Source: Chitinophaga filiformis (GTDB taxonomy: Bacteria; Bacteroidota; Bacteroidia; Chitinophagales; Chitinophagaceae). From it: a stretch of DNA of 64,000 nucleotides. Position numbers and translations under genes: made by a program. The stretch is taken from assembly GCF_021646545.1 (NCBI RefSeq), contig NZ_JAKIRP010000002.1:496001-560000 (forward strand). Reading direction: 5' to 3'. The notes beneath the pieces are model-generated. The model was given only the letters and a program-made list of their open reading frames with translations, was not told where the DNA came from and did not search any database. Below are positions 55,217-64,000 of this stretch, in pieces; the stretch's first letter is position 1; each line of letters starts with the position of its first letter.

Positions 55217-56134
55217 ATGATCATCCGTAAAAGAGAACATTGGTTCAGAATGTTATTTGTCTGGCATGGCTCAGTACTCCCCAAACTGTTACCACGATTG
55301 ACGCTCCTTTTTGCCGTGGCTGTAGGGGTGGTCTATTTTCACGGAACATTCCTGACATATAAAATTCCCCTTAATCCGGCGCCTTTCACCCTCTTTGGAA
55401 TTGCACTGGCGCTGTTTCTGGGCTTCCGCAATAATGCGAGTTACGACCGTTTTTGGGAAGGGCGCAAGCTTTGGGGTGCATTGCTTAATGATACACGTTC
55501 CCTGGCCCGGCAAGCATTGTCTTTTACCAATTTCGCTAATGGCGATAAGACGGCCCTTAACTTTGTACAACTGCTGATCTCTTGTACCTATGCGCTCAAA
55601 CACCAACTGAGAGGGACAGATGCACAGGATGATCTGAAGAAAAGACTGTCGGAATCGCAGTTTCAAACTGTTATGAACGCACGGTTCAAGCCTGTCATTA
55701 TTATGCAACTGATGGCCGAATGGGCACAACAATTGAAGGTGCAGGGAAAGATAGATACTATTCAGCAGGCTGCTATAGATCAGAACCTTGACAAGCTTTC
55801 CGACATAATAGGTGGTTGTGAACGGATCGCGTCTACGCCTATTCCATATAGCTACCGCGTACTCCTGCACCGCACGGTATACATATATTGTTTTCTGCTG
55901 CCATTCGGATTGGTGGATAGCCTTAGCTGGTTTACCCCGTTTATCGTGACGTTTATCGCTTATACGTTTGTTGCCCTGGAGGCAATAGCAGATGAGATTG
56001 AAGATCCGTTTGGGATAGAGGCAAATGATCTTGCGTTGAATGAAATGTGCCGGGTGATTGAATGGACCCTGACCGAGATGACTGGCGAACCATGGAGAGG
56101 AGGTGAAGAAGTGAGAGGAAGGGTGATTGATTAA
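55217..56134 (+). CDS. Bestrophin-like (UPF0187) anion channel
   Basis: A 305-residue inner-membrane protein with several hydrophobic segments. Bestrophin-like features are GFRNNASYDRFWEGRKLWGALLNDTRSLARQAL, the RVLLHRTVYIYCFLLPFGLVDSLSWFTP region and DEIEDPFGIEANDLAL. Bacterial members are pentameric ion channels. A convergent T9SS protease gene follows across a terminator. Confidence 0.88.
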   Translation: MIIRKREHWFRMLFVWHGSVLPKLLPRLTLLFAVAVGVVYFHGTFLTYKIPLNPAPFTLFGIALALFLGFRNNASYDRFWEGRKLWGALLNDTRSLARQALSFTNFANGDKTALNFVQLLISCTYALKHQLRGTDAQDDLKKRLSESQFQTVMNARFKPVIIMQLMAEWAQQLKVQGKIDTIQQAAIDQNLDKLSDIIGGCERIASTPIPYSYRVLLHRTVYIYCFLLPFGLVDSLSWFTPFIVTFIAYTFVALEAIADEIEDPFGIEANDLALNEMCRVIEWTLTEMTGEPWRGGEEVRGRVID

Positions 56135-56141
56135 TGTAAAT

Positions 56142-56196
56142 AAACAGCAAGGGCAAGAACCGTGAAATAGTTCCCCGGTCCCTGCCCTTGTTGTTT
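56142..56196. terminator. Bidirectional terminator
   Basis: Fourteen-base arms (AAACAGCAAGGGCA at 56142-56155 and TGCCCTTGTTGTTT at 56183-56196) pair with one mismatch, between the convergent bestrophin-like and matrixin genes. Confidence 0.75.
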
Positions 56197-56243
56197 ATTC
56201 TTCTAATAAGCAGATTAGACTTCCAACACCATCATCGTGCCTT

Positions 56244-57653
56244 CTACTCCACTACCACCAGCCGCTTCGCCACCCACTGTTTACCATCAAAAATGCGGAC
56301 GATATAAGTACCCGGTATAATACCTGAAAGATCAACAGTTGTTTGCCGTGTGCCCGCTCCAAATCTCTGTATCTTCACCACATCTCCTTTCTGCCCGATA
56401 ATACGCACTTCCCGTATATCACCCGCGGTACTTGCCAGTTTAGCAGTTTTACCCGTCTGTGAAGCCCCGGTTGATATCGCTATACTGCCTCTTGCCGGAT
56501 TCGGATAAACATTAAAATTATCTGCCGCAAGTTCTGTACAGGAGTTAACGAAAGCATACCCGAAATCGGATGTTCCGCAGGCAGCCGTATTTACCCTTAC
56601 TGCTACTTCATGGTTGCAGAAACTGTTAGTAATATTAAGCCTTGCTCCGCCGGAGGTGTTTGTTGTCACTACGTGCCCATCCAGGTGAAATTCGTAAGAA
56701 GTAACACCCGGACCATTAGAAGTTGCGCTGGCCATAATACGGTTGTGCAGGGGATCATACTCAGCGCTTACTACTGGCCTGTCAGGCCCCACATTGATCG
56801 TCCTGGATGCCAGTAATGCAGTGCCATTGCAAATAAAAGCGTTTAGAGTAATGGTAGCATTTGCCATAGATGCAGTCCTCGTCAACGTTACCTGGTTACC
56901 TGCTGGTGCTAAGGTAACTACGCCGGATGACACCGTCCAGGTGATGTCCAGGGCGCCATGGGCATTAGGTAGAGAATAGACGGTAGGGCCACAAACATTA
57001 TTGTTGCCATCGATCCTCAACAGTGTACCAGTTGGAGCGCCGTAAATAGCCCTTATGCCATTGATATCATCCTGAGCTAAATACCTATGGCTTCCGTTAT
57101 AATAAGGATACATTAAAGCTCCTTCCACAGTAGAATGCGCCAATCCTAACGCATGGCCTATTTCATGGGCCGCTACCGACACCAGGTCGATAGGCTGTGA
57201 ACTACCACTTCTGGTGGATAGGGTCCAGGTTTCGGCATCGTCAAAGTGCATATCTCCCGGAAGACCATTTGGACCAGAAGGTGGCGGATAGAAAGTATGG
57301 GCCAACACGCCGCCTGCGCCGTCATTAAAGGGATAACCATCGCCATGATCTCCTGTTACCCAGCTGATGACGATATCCGCGTTCGCCGCGCAACTCTCCA
57401 CAAAAGCGAGATTGGTCTGGGCCGCCCACAAGGCAAATGCATCCCGGACAGCCTGTCTTTCCTGGTCGCCCGCAATATCATCTGTTCCGTTCTGAAAAAA
57501 GTAAGTAATGATCCGGTGATCCCAGCTATTACCCTGGATCGTATATTCTCCTATCTGGGGATTAGTTAGGGAAATACCGCCATTATCGTATTTGATCTGG
57601 GCGTACATTTTTCCGGATAACAACAACAATGCAAAGAGTAGAACTTTCTTCAT
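56244..57653 (-). CDS. Matrixin-family zinc metalloprotease with T9SS tail
   Basis: A 469-residue secreted protease. The ATG at 57653 gives a signal peptide ending in MYAQ. The zinc motif HEIGHALGLAH is at ~162-172, followed by the Met-turn-like ALMYP; this is matrixin/metzincin type. Residues ~205-370 form beta-rich domains (VCGPTVYSLPNAHG, PVVSAEYDPLHNRIMAS). The last ~75 residues (YPNPARGSIAIS ... GTYIVRIFDGK) are a T9SS sorting tail. It is likely exported to the surface to degrade proteins. An upstream frame to 57725 is not preferred. Confidence 0.9.
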   Translation of the reverse strand: MKKVLLFALLLLSGKMYAQIKYDNGGISLTNPQIGEYTIQGNSWDHRIITYFFQNGTDDIAGDQERQAVRDAFALWAAQTNLAFVESCAANADIVISWVTGDHGDGYPFNDGAGGVLAHTFYPPPSGPNGLPGDMHFDDAETWTLSTRSGSSQPIDLVSVAAHEIGHALGLAHSTVEGALMYPYYNGSHRYLAQDDINGIRAIYGAPTGTLLRIDGNNNVCGPTVYSLPNAHGALDITWTVSSGVVTLAPAGNQVTLTRTASMANATITLNAFICNGTALLASRTINVGPDRPVVSAEYDPLHNRIMASATSNGPGVTSYEFHLDGHVVTTNTSGGARLNITNSFCNHEVAVRVNTAACGTSDFGYAFVNSCTELAADNFNVYPNPARGSIAISTGASQTGKTAKLASTAGDIREVRIIGQKGDVVKIQRFGAGTRQTTVDLSGIIPGTYIVRIFDGKQWVAKRLVVVE

Positions 57654-58120
57654 GTAATTAGGGTTTATATTAAGAAAAAAGAATGCTATAGACACATACA
57701 CAGGGCTGCAAACGATCGACGTCACAAACGGGAAACGGGTTAATATGCTGTATGTGAACGTATCTTCTGCAGAAAGGGTTTTACCCCGGATGTTGGCTGA
57801 GCGCTAACCGGGCAACTGGGTACTAATCGGGCGTTTTCTCATGGTTAACTTGCGTTGGGCTATTTAAATATATCAAAAATCATTTAAGAATCGAAAATTA
57901 TATTATGTAAGGGCCCAAAAAAGAGTAGTTGCAGTTGAGTGATATCTGCTCACTGTATTTCGTCAATCCCACCGCCATGACGCGATATTTAGTGCGCCGA
58001 GTTGTTGATGTTTACGTGTAAGCTATTGATAATCATGCTTTATATTCGGTGGCATGTCCGTTGCAAGGAATAGTTAGGATAAAATGGAACATTAAACACT
58101 CCCCCTTCAAAACTTACCTG
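57654..58120. other. Intergenic region between divergent genes
   Basis: About 465 bp holding the promoters of the matrixin and of the next plus-strand gene. A short AGTGA/TCACT palindrome (57936-57953 region) is present, but no exact TAnnTTTG box. AT-rich around 57855-57905. Nothing else recognised. Confidence 0.4.
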
Positions 58121-59104
58121 ATGGAAACGAACAACATGAATGTGGTAAACGTGGGTCCAATACTGGACGACCTGCTTGTAACAATAAAGAAAGAAGCTAT
58201 TCCGGAATATGTATTTTTAAACCGCTCTGCTACAGCACTTCACAGGAACGCATTGGGTATCATGGAAGATACATTGCCCGAGATATTGCAGGTGTTAGGT
58301 ATTCGCAGCCTTATCGTGAATAGTAGTTATGATCGTACACGATTAAATGCATTGCGCATTGACGTCCCCGAAGCGAATAAGGAAGAGTATTTATGGCCTT
58401 ATCTAAGAAAAGATGAAGTGATAGGGGAGCTGCAATCCCTGTTCAGAAATTGCTGTATGGTGGGTTTTGACAACTGGTCTGCCATTGCAAGTGCTTCGAG
58501 TGTATGGGACGGGCTGCTTTGTGATGTGATCAAACCTCTCGAGCGGGACGATCTTGAATTCCTGTTCTACCTTGGAGACCCGGGCACGAAGCTGTCTTTT
58601 CAGGTCGGTGAAGCACTCGATATTGTAAGCGATTTTTCATTACATGGCCGGGTGACTTTTGCCCTTGATGAAAGTGAGGCTGTCAGCTTATGGAAGATGC
58701 TGAATGGTGTCAGTAAAGACGTTTCACTGGGAGAACAAACCTATGTGGATCTCCGGAAGAAATATTACTCCATTTTCAGAACGATGGATATTGCCCGTGT
58801 ATTGATCTATTCAGCCTCTAATGCCCTGGTATTTACAGAGAAAGAGCAATTTGTCATCACCCGGAAAATAGTGGATCATGAAATAGAAGCGGCGCCGGAT
58901 GCTCGTTTGAATTATATAGTTGGTTTTAGTACCGGATTGGCGCTGGGACTTAGTATGGCACATTGTATTGCGCTCGGACTGATCGTATTTGGCGCCCAGG
59001 GAGAACTGAAAACAAGTCCGGAGAAAAAGGATCTGATAAAGTATACGGAGGATTGGATCGCTGATTTCCAAAGAACAGCTACTATTAATCTTTATGGAGA
59101 ATAA
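58121..59104 (+). CDS. Uncharacterised cytosolic protein
   Basis: A 327-residue protein starting at the ATG at 58121 (METNNMNVVNVGPI). It has no signal peptide. Helical throughout, with one hydrophobic helix near the C-terminus (LNYIVGFSTGLALGLSMAHCIALGLIVFG, ~270-300). I recognise no family. It ends in a clean terminator. Real coding is supported by length and by the lack of overlapping alternatives. Confidence 0.72.
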   Translation: METNNMNVVNVGPILDDLLVTIKKEAIPEYVFLNRSATALHRNALGIMEDTLPEILQVLGIRSLIVNSSYDRTRLNALRIDVPEANKEEYLWPYLRKDEVIGELQSLFRNCCMVGFDNWSAIASASSVWDGLLCDVIKPLERDDLEFLFYLGDPGTKLSFQVGEALDIVSDFSLHGRVTFALDESEAVSLWKMLNGVSKDVSLGEQTYVDLRKKYYSIFRTMDIARVLIYSASNALVFTEKEQFVITRKIVDHEIEAAPDARLNYIVGFSTGLALGLSMAHCIALGLIVFGAQGELKTSPEKKDLIKYTEDWIADFQRTATINLYGE

Positions 59105-59157
59105 TTACAGGAAGAAGGCCTGGAAATAATTGTGTGTAATTTTAAGTCAATAGAAAG

Positions 59158-59189
59158 GTCATCTCAACCATGAGATGGCTTTTTTATTT
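59158..59189 (+). terminator. Terminator of the uncharacterised gene
   Basis: CATCTCA (59160-59166) and TGAGATG (59171-59177) around ACCA, followed by GCTTTTTTATTT. Confidence 0.75.
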
Positions 59190-59499
59190 GGTTAGTAGCT
59201 CCCCGTCTGCAGACAATGGAGGATAATGCTATACATGCGGCTAACGTCGGTAAAATTTTTTTGAAATAAAAGTGTGGAAAAACAGCCTTTCCGCATCTGG
59301 TTATAAACTACCTCATGAACTTCCTGTTTATTCTCCTGTCATCCCTTAAGAGTTATGCTTTGCCGATCGATATTCAAATGGCCGTCGCACGGCATGACAA
59401 CCACCGGGGCATCATACTCTTGCCGGCCCCCATCCGTAATGGCCAATTGGTGAAAATCTAAAGATCCCATTTAACCTAAAAGAAAATATTGATTAGCTT
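59190..59499. other. Intergenic region with a possible short ORF
   Basis: About 310 bp. It holds a 48-codon frame (59315-59461), called separately at low confidence, and AT-rich sequence at 59240-59275 that may serve as promoter. Confidence 0.35.
59315..59461 (+). CDS. Possible short secreted peptide ORF
   Basis: An ATG-initiated frame of 48 codons starting MNFLFILLSSLKSYALPIDI and ending in NGQLVKI. The N-terminus is hydrophobic, but the rest (RHDNHRGIILLPAPIR) is not typical of a known peptide. It may be chance. I find no homologue by eye. Confidence 0.2.
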   Translation: MNFLFILLSSLKSYALPIDIQMAVARHDNHRGIILLPAPIRNGQLVKI

Positions 59500-60288
59500 A
59501 TGTTGCAACAGTGCCTGATCATTGGAATTGTAATGTTACTTAATAGAGTAACGACAGAGCAAAGACCCTTTGACAATCTGAAGGTTTTTAAAGCGACCTA
59601 CGACTCCGTTAATAAGACATCCATCATTCCTGACAGTATTTTCTCTATGCAGCCAGACCTTTTGTACCTGACTGAGGAGTTTGATACCGTACCCACCACC
59701 GATAAGTATGGATTTGAGATCCAATGGCCTTCATACTATATCGATGGCTCTTATGTACTGACAGTCAAAAAAAGGCAAATCTATCTTTGTACGACGCACA
59801 ATAATCCTAATCCCAATCATTTAATCTGGTTTGCTAACATTACGTCGGGGCAATATGAGATCATAGCCAATAAAATAAATAGAGAGAAAACTCTTTTTCA
59901 GCCGAGAGAGGTCGATCATACCTGGCGTAAGTGGTATAGCTATTATAATCAGCTGTATTATGTAATGTACAAATCAGAGGGGGATAAACCATGGGAGTGG
60001 ACAGAAAAAGAGCGGGAGAAACTTGAGCGGGATGCACCGCTGAGACGTTATCAAAACCTGCATGCGCTCATATCCTTCCTGAATAGTGGCTTAACGGCTG
60101 ACAATCAGATCCCTTTTATGACAAGAGCAGACTTCGATAAGATAGATCCCGTCAGGATTGTATATTCTGAGGAGGATTATGAAGCTCAGATCAAAATTGT
60201 TCCCCGTGAAGCTGTTAGCAATCAAAACGACCTGTTGACAGCCCTCTTGCGTAAATTTTTTCCGTTCCTGTCCATCCTGCTGACATAG
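59500..60288 (+). CDS. Uncharacterised protein, possibly membrane-associated
   Basis: A 262-residue frame starting at the ATG at 59500. The N-terminal LQQCLIIGIVMLLN is hydrophobic, so a signal anchor is possible. The rest is polar with many aromatic residues (WRKWYSYYNQLYYVMYKSEGDKPWEWTEKEREK). No domain recognised. It lies 51 bp before a SnoaL-like gene on the same strand. Confidence 0.62.
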   Translation: MLQQCLIIGIVMLLNRVTTEQRPFDNLKVFKATYDSVNKTSIIPDSIFSMQPDLLYLTEEFDTVPTTDKYGFEIQWPSYYIDGSYVLTVKKRQIYLCTTHNNPNPNHLIWFANITSGQYEIIANKINREKTLFQPREVDHTWRKWYSYYNQLYYVMYKSEGDKPWEWTEKEREKLERDAPLRRYQNLHALISFLNSGLTADNQIPFMTRADFDKIDPVRIVYSEEDYEAQIKIVPREAVSNQNDLLTALLRKFFPFLSILLT

Positions 60289-60339
60289 GGTTGTCACTCC
60301 CGTCTTTCAATTTTGTCCTACATACTAAAACGGACATAT

Positions 60340-60705
60340 ATGACTACAAGAGAAATTGCCAACAAATATTATGAGCTGGCTTGCGAAAACCAATACATCC
60401 GGATACAGGATGAATATTATGATGACAACGTGATCTCCGTAGAACCGGAACACGCTGCCTTAAAGGGAATGCAGATCGTTACAAAAGGGAAACCAGCTGT
60501 AGTGGCTAAAGGCGTTGCTTTTCGTGAATTACGGGAAGAGCTGCACAGCCAATCCTGCAGCGAACCATTTGTTTCGGGCGACTTCTTCAGTGTGATACTG
60601 AAAAGGGATATTACGTTTAAAAATAAATCCCGCGTACAGCTGGAAGAGATCGGTATATTCCAGGTTAGAGAGGGAAAAATTGTATCGGAACAGTTCTTTT
60701 ATTAA
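60340..60705 (+). CDS. SnoaL-like / NTF2-fold protein
   Basis: A 121-residue cytosolic protein. It starts at the ATG at 60340 (MTTREIANKYYELACENQYIRIQDEYY). The pattern of a long first helix followed by a curved sheet (PFVSGDFFSVILKRDITFKNKSRVQLEEIGIFQVREGKIVSEQFFY) is typical of the SnoaL-like branch of the NTF2 superfamily. Many members have no known reaction. The frame upstream of the ATG is not homologous. Confidence 0.8.
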   Translation: MTTREIANKYYELACENQYIRIQDEYYDDNVISVEPEHAALKGMQIVTKGKPAVVAKGVAFRELREELHSQSCSEPFVSGDFFSVILKRDITFKNKSRVQLEEIGIFQVREGKIVSEQFFY

Positions 60706-60800
60706 TTGAACTGTTATAACAAGCGAAGAAGAGCATGTGTCAAAATAAACCATCTCGGAAGCGCATAAAAGATTACACAACCCGTCGGGTAGCCGCAAAA

Positions 60801-60838
60801 AGAATAGCCTGTATCAAAAACCAGACACAGGCTATTCT
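60801..60838 (+). terminator. Terminator of the SnoaL-like gene
   Basis: AGAATAGCCTGT (60801-60812) and ACAGGCTATTCT (60827-60838) pair perfectly. On the plus strand CTTTGGTTTATTTG follows. Confidence 0.75.
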
Positions 60839-60950
60839 CTTTGGTTTATTTGTATGACCGGGTAGCTTATGCACTAATTATGCAATTGCGGAAACTTACT
60901 AAACTTCCACATGACAGCTAACCCGACCTTAAGCAGATGAATGAAATAAA

Positions 60951-60976
60951 GAAGGCCGGAGAAATCTCCGACCTTC
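60951..60976 (-). terminator. Terminator of the second Sus pair
   Basis: GAAGGCCGGAGA and TCTCCGACCTTC pair with one mismatch and a two-base loop. On the minus strand the hairpin runs into TTTATTTCATTC. Confidence 0.75.
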
Positions 60977-61067
60977 CACCAGTGTACCTGGTAACGTGGG
61001 GTTGAAACCTGCCAGATATGAAATCTGTTAAAAAAGCTATTGGCTGCTAAGAGCCATCTTATGATAC

Positions 61068-62783
61068 TTAGTAACCGGGATTCTGTTTCAATATGCGCGA
61101 AGCGTTCAGCACATTCTGACCCAGCGGGAATATTGTCGTATGATCGTCTGCGTCTGGTTGTTTGTCCCACCAGGTGCCTGTATGAAAAACACCCCAGCGA
61201 ACCAGGTCTGTTCTCCTTCTGCCTTCCACAAGGAACTCACGGCCCCATTCATCCAGCATCTCCTGGTCTGTCAGCTGGCTACCGTCAGCCTTGTACAAGC
61301 TAGGTGAACCTGCAGGATAGTTGCGTGCACGCACTGCGTTTAACAAGGCAGCTGCACCAGCGCGATCTTCCGCCCTGTATTTGCATTCGGCATAGGAGTA
61401 ATAGATCTCCGCCAGCCTTATTTCTGCATAGGCAGAACTTATTTTATTATCATCATTATTGGGATAGTAAGGATATTTTATCGGGAATATGCCTGAGTTA
61501 TGATCGCCATGGTTCATATTCGACTCTTTGTCGCTGATCTTAGTGCCCGGCGGTGTACCCAGGAACATACCTACCTGATCGCGCAGGAACAAGGGATAAG
61601 GCCCCTTGTTACCTCTTACTGTATCCGTCTTTCCGTCTGCGTTTACGTATGGCAGGTAGCCATACAGGAACATGCCTTCTCGCTTACTGTTGCCCAGGTT
61701 TTTGTATTTCAGCAGGCGGTAGTCGTCCGGATAGCGCTGGAACTTTATGAAGGGTTTCCCCAATGCGAAAGGATATTCTACACTATCCACATCGCGGCCT
61801 GGCTGTAAAGCATACTTCGGATTTGCTTCGCCAAAATCTGTAAAGCCAAGATAACGGGTAGCCTGATAAGGCATCATCCAGAAATACATATCACTTGAAT
61901 ACTGCCAGTGTGTAAGTCCGAAGCTGCCCGGGAAACCGAAAACGGTTTCTGCCGATTGACTGTTGTTATAATCAAAAGGAGCATCCCATCTGCTTTCGAG
62001 TGCATAAGTACCATATTTACCATCAATGATATCCTGACATACCGTAGCACAATCAGTGAACCTTTCCTGGCCGGTATATACCTTCGCATTCAGATAAAGG
62101 CGCACCAGCAGTGCTGCCGCGCCGCCCTTTGTCCACCGGCCGATGGCATTGATACCCAGGTCCTGCCTGGTAGGCAGGGCAGGGATAGCATCTTTCAGTT
62201 CCTTTTCAATGAAATCGAAAGCCTCCTGTGGCGTTACCTGCGGTCCGGATTGTGTTTGTCCTTTCACTTTGGTAACGATCACCATATTCCTGTAAAGATC
62301 AAGCACGCGGATATTGAGCCAGGCGCGCAAGGTTTTCAGTTCTGCAATGTAGTCGTCCAGCTCTGCCTGGGTCATCCCGAATTTGCCGGGATCCTGAATG
62401 CCCTGCAGGTCTTCCAGCGAGTTGGTGGCAAGGTTAATACCCTGGTACAGGGCATTCCAGGCATCACTGGCGTAGTTGTCGTTGGGCGTCCAGGTGTGAT
62501 AATGCACACGCTGATACTGTGCACCATCGTACCAGTCGCCCTGCCTGTTGAGCGTCATCAGCTCATCTGTGCTGTTCTCCTGCAGCATGAACGTAGCGCC
62601 ACCCTGTATGCTCCAGTAGGAGTGTTCAAAGGGACGCAGGAAGTCGCGTATCACATCCGCTTTTGTCTGCAGAAAGTTATCGGAAGTGATTCTGTCATAT
62701 AGTTTTTCATCGAGATCAGTACAGCTGCCGCTTAACAGTAATCCTGCCAGCAGGATAAAACAGCTTTTTATATTGCGTTTCAT
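61068..62783 (-). CDS. SusD/RagB-type surface glycan-binding lipoprotein
   Basis: A 571-residue outer-membrane lipoprotein with lipobox LLLSGSC (Cys ~21). SusD-type regions are DLDEKLYDRITSDNFLQTKADVIRDF, WNALYQGINLATNSLEDL, LKTLRAWLNIRVLDLYRNM and, near the end, LAEIYYSYAECKYRAEDRAGAAALLNAVRARNY and EFLVEGRRRTDLVRWG. It is the lid of the SusC encoded just upstream (19 bp gap). Confidence 0.94.
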   Translation of the reverse strand: MKRNIKSCFILLAGLLLSGSCTDLDEKLYDRITSDNFLQTKADVIRDFLRPFEHSYWSIQGGATFMLQENSTDELMTLNRQGDWYDGAQYQRVHYHTWTPNDNYASDAWNALYQGINLATNSLEDLQGIQDPGKFGMTQAELDDYIAELKTLRAWLNIRVLDLYRNMVIVTKVKGQTQSGPQVTPQEAFDFIEKELKDAIPALPTRQDLGINAIGRWTKGGAAALLVRLYLNAKVYTGQERFTDCATVCQDIIDGKYGTYALESRWDAPFDYNNSQSAETVFGFPGSFGLTHWQYSSDMYFWMMPYQATRYLGFTDFGEANPKYALQPGRDVDSVEYPFALGKPFIKFQRYPDDYRLLKYKNLGNSKREGMFLYGYLPYVNADGKTDTVRGNKGPYPLFLRDQVGMFLGTPPGTKISDKESNMNHGDHNSGIFPIKYPYYPNNDDNKISSAYAEIRLAEIYYSYAECKYRAEDRAGAAALLNAVRARNYPAGSPSLYKADGSQLTDQEMLDEWGREFLVEGRRRTDLVRWGVFHTGTWWDKQPDADDHTTIFPLGQNVLNASRILKQNPGY

Positions 62784-62802
62784 TTTCAGACGGAATTAGA
62801 CT

Positions 62803-64000
62803 TTAGAAATTAAGTTGAGCACCAAAAAGCAGTTGCGTGGTAGCAGGATAATAATTCAGGCTGCTGTTGACCCCTGGATACAAGCCATTCACAGGAATAA
62901 GATCGGGATCCCCTCCGGTAAATTTCGTAAACGTGTACAGGTTCCTGGCGGTAACGTATATGCGCAGGGAGCTGAGGTACCTGAACCGCACAGGTTGCGT
63001 ATATCCCAGTGACACGTTATCTATCTTGACAAAGCTGCCGGGTTCCAGGAAGTAGTCAGACAAGGCAGAGCTGGTAGAAGCACTGGTCAGCTTTGAATAT
63101 TTGCTGCCATCATAGGCGGTGGTCAGTACATTGGCATCTGATTGTGTTGCCGGCGTGCCGAGGTAGAATGCTACAGTATTGAATACTTTATATCCAAAGG
63201 AACCGCGCAGGAAGATGTTCAGGTCCCAGTGCTTGTATGTAAACGTATTTCCCAGGCTGGCAGTGAATTGTGGAAGACCGTTACCTACAAACTGTTTGTC
63301 GTCATTATTGGCTTTATCGGCCGTAACAACCTCTCCTTTTCTGTTGTACACCAGCAGTGCGCCATTGTCATTTACACCGGCCGATTTCAGTGCATAGAAG
63401 CTACCGATACGCTTGTTTTCCTGCAAACGCTGCAGGTTACCCGGACTGCCCGGCGCAGGCATACCCACTACATCTATATACTTCTGTCCCTGAAAAAGCT
63501 CATTGGAAAAGGAAACGAATTTATTGCTGTTGCTGGCTCCCGCGAAAGAAACATTGTAATTGAAATGCTTCCGCTTTATTACGTTGGCATTCAGCTGTAA
63601 TTCCAGACCGGAATTTTTCATAGTACCTACGTTGGCGTATGTCTGGCCCTGAATGTTTGGCGGATTGGATACGGCGTAATATCCAAGCAAATCTTTGTTG
63701 GTGCGGATATAGTAGTTCAGGCTACCGGTAATACGGCTATCCAGTACCTCAAAATCCAAACCCAGGTTGAAGTTGAGCGCTTTTTCCCAGTGCAGGTCGT
63801 AGTTGGTATTCTGGCTGGGACCCCATACCTGGTAGGTCACCCCGTTGAATACGTAATAGCCATAACCGCTATATGTATCCAGCGACAGATAGTTGTCGAA
63901 GTCCTGGTTGCCCGTTTCGCCATAGTCAGCCCTCAGCTTCAACTCATCCAACCAGGAAATGCCTTCCATGAATTTCTCCTGGCTAATCCTCCATGCAGCG
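62803..64000 (-). CDS. SusC/RagA-type transporter, C-terminal fragment
   Basis: The 3' part of a TonB-dependent outer-membrane transporter; the gene continues past the right edge of the window. The frame stays open to 64000 (preceding residues AWRISQEKFMEG). About 399 residues of the barrel are visible, with LKLRADYGETGNQ, YYIRTNKDLLGY, FLRGSFGYKVFNTVAFYL and the last strand QLLFGAQLNF. It forms a pair with the SusD encoded downstream. Confidence 0.94.
   Translation of the reverse strand, partial: AAWRISQEKFMEGISWLDELKLRADYGETGNQDFDNYLSLDTYSGYGYYVFNGVTYQVWGPSQNTNYDLHWEKALNFNLGLDFEVLDSRITGSLNYYIRTNKDLLGYYAVSNPPNIQGQTYANVGTMKNSGLELQLNANVIKRKHFNYNVSFAGASNSNKFVSFSNELFQGQKYIDVVGMPAPGSPGNLQRLQENKRIGSFYALKSAGVNDNGALLVYNRKGEVVTADKANNDDKQFVGNGLPQFTASLGNTFTYKHWDLNIFLRGSFGYKVFNTVAFYLGTPATQSDANVLTTAYDGSKYSKLTSASTSSALSDYFLEPGSFVKIDNVSLGYTQPVRFRYLSSLRIYVTARNLYTFTKFTGGDPDLIPVNGLYPGVNSSLNYYPATTQLLFGAQLNF

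Larger units (their letters stand above)
60706..61067. other. Intergenic region with two hairpins
   Basis: About 360 bp between convergent genes. It holds a hairpin at 60801-60838 and another at 60951-60976, one for each direction, and nothing else recognised. Confidence 0.5.

Noticed and set aside
61908..62702. 264-codon plus-strand frame over susD
   Set aside because: Antisense shadow of a typical SusD lipoprotein gene.
1..64000. CRISPR array, prophage or insertion sequence
   Set aside because: No regularly spaced direct repeats, no transposase or integrase reading frame and no phage structural gene were seen. The only larger repeat is the 99-bp hairpin.

Overview
The window comes from a chromosome of the phylum Bacteroidota, most likely a soil-type, chitin-degrading member of the Chitinophagaceae close to Chitinophaga. 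This is inferred from gene content, not from a search. The signs are paired SusC/SusD genes, a hybrid two-component regulator (HTCS) beside a polysaccharide locus, type IX secretion (T9SS) C-terminal sorting domains on large secreted proteins, TAnnTTTG-type -7 promoter boxes, and weak Shine-Dalgarno sequences. I see no phage, insertion sequence, CRISPR array or rRNA. Many genes are better started at an internal ATG than at the longest possible start, and I have trimmed them accordingly.

Layout. 1-4.5 kb: the N-terminus of an APC-type amino-acid permease, a RibD-C/DHFR-like reductase, and a large secreted GxGYxYP/PA14/crystallin/ricin/PA14/T9SS protein. 4.8-8.7 kb: a peroxide-defence module (ankyrin gene, catalase, oxyR, second ankyrin gene). 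OxyR-like operators sit at the same distance from all three proposed promoters. 8.75-8.92 kb: two divergent tRNA genes (Gly-GCC, Cys-GCA). 8.9-11.6 kb: a leucine-rich-repeat protein and an SDR-fold protein carrying a zinc-ribbon-like Cys4 motif but lacking the catalytic Tyr. 11.7-13.3 kb: a DoxX-like and a 4-TM membrane protein divergent from a MarR-type regulator, with back-to-back promoters around a direct repeat. 13.4-27.9 kb: a complete nuoA-N operon with fused nuoCD, including the NADH-input module nuoEFG, followed by a CBS-domain protein. 28.5-36 kb: small secreted or membrane proteins, a TPR histidine kinase, an uncharacterised protein, a rhomboid protease and an FMN-reductase-type flavoprotein. 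36.27-36.37 kb: a 99-bp near-perfect hairpin. 36.8-52 kb: a polysaccharide utilisation locus (PUL): SusC, SusD, GH43-like, clan-A-like hydrolase, two S1 sulfatases, GH5-like and HTCS. 52.1-54.3 kb: a modular GH18 chitinase. 54.4-61 kb: DUF72 and bestrophin-like proteins, a T9SS matrixin protease, two unknown proteins and a SnoaL-like protein. 61-64 kb: SusD and the truncated SusC of a second Sus pair on the minus strand.

How it works together. The PUL would import and dismantle a sulfated, mixed-linkage glycan under control of its HTCS. The chitinase and the GxGYxYP protein are probably T9SS-exported surface or secreted proteins. The nuo operon supplies respiratory energy conservation. The peroxide module appears to be one OxyR regulon in which both ankyrin genes, oxyR and catalase are induced together. 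The best-supported unusual element is that regulon architecture. The tRNA pair, the Cys4-SDR/LRR operon and the 99-bp hairpin are less well understood.
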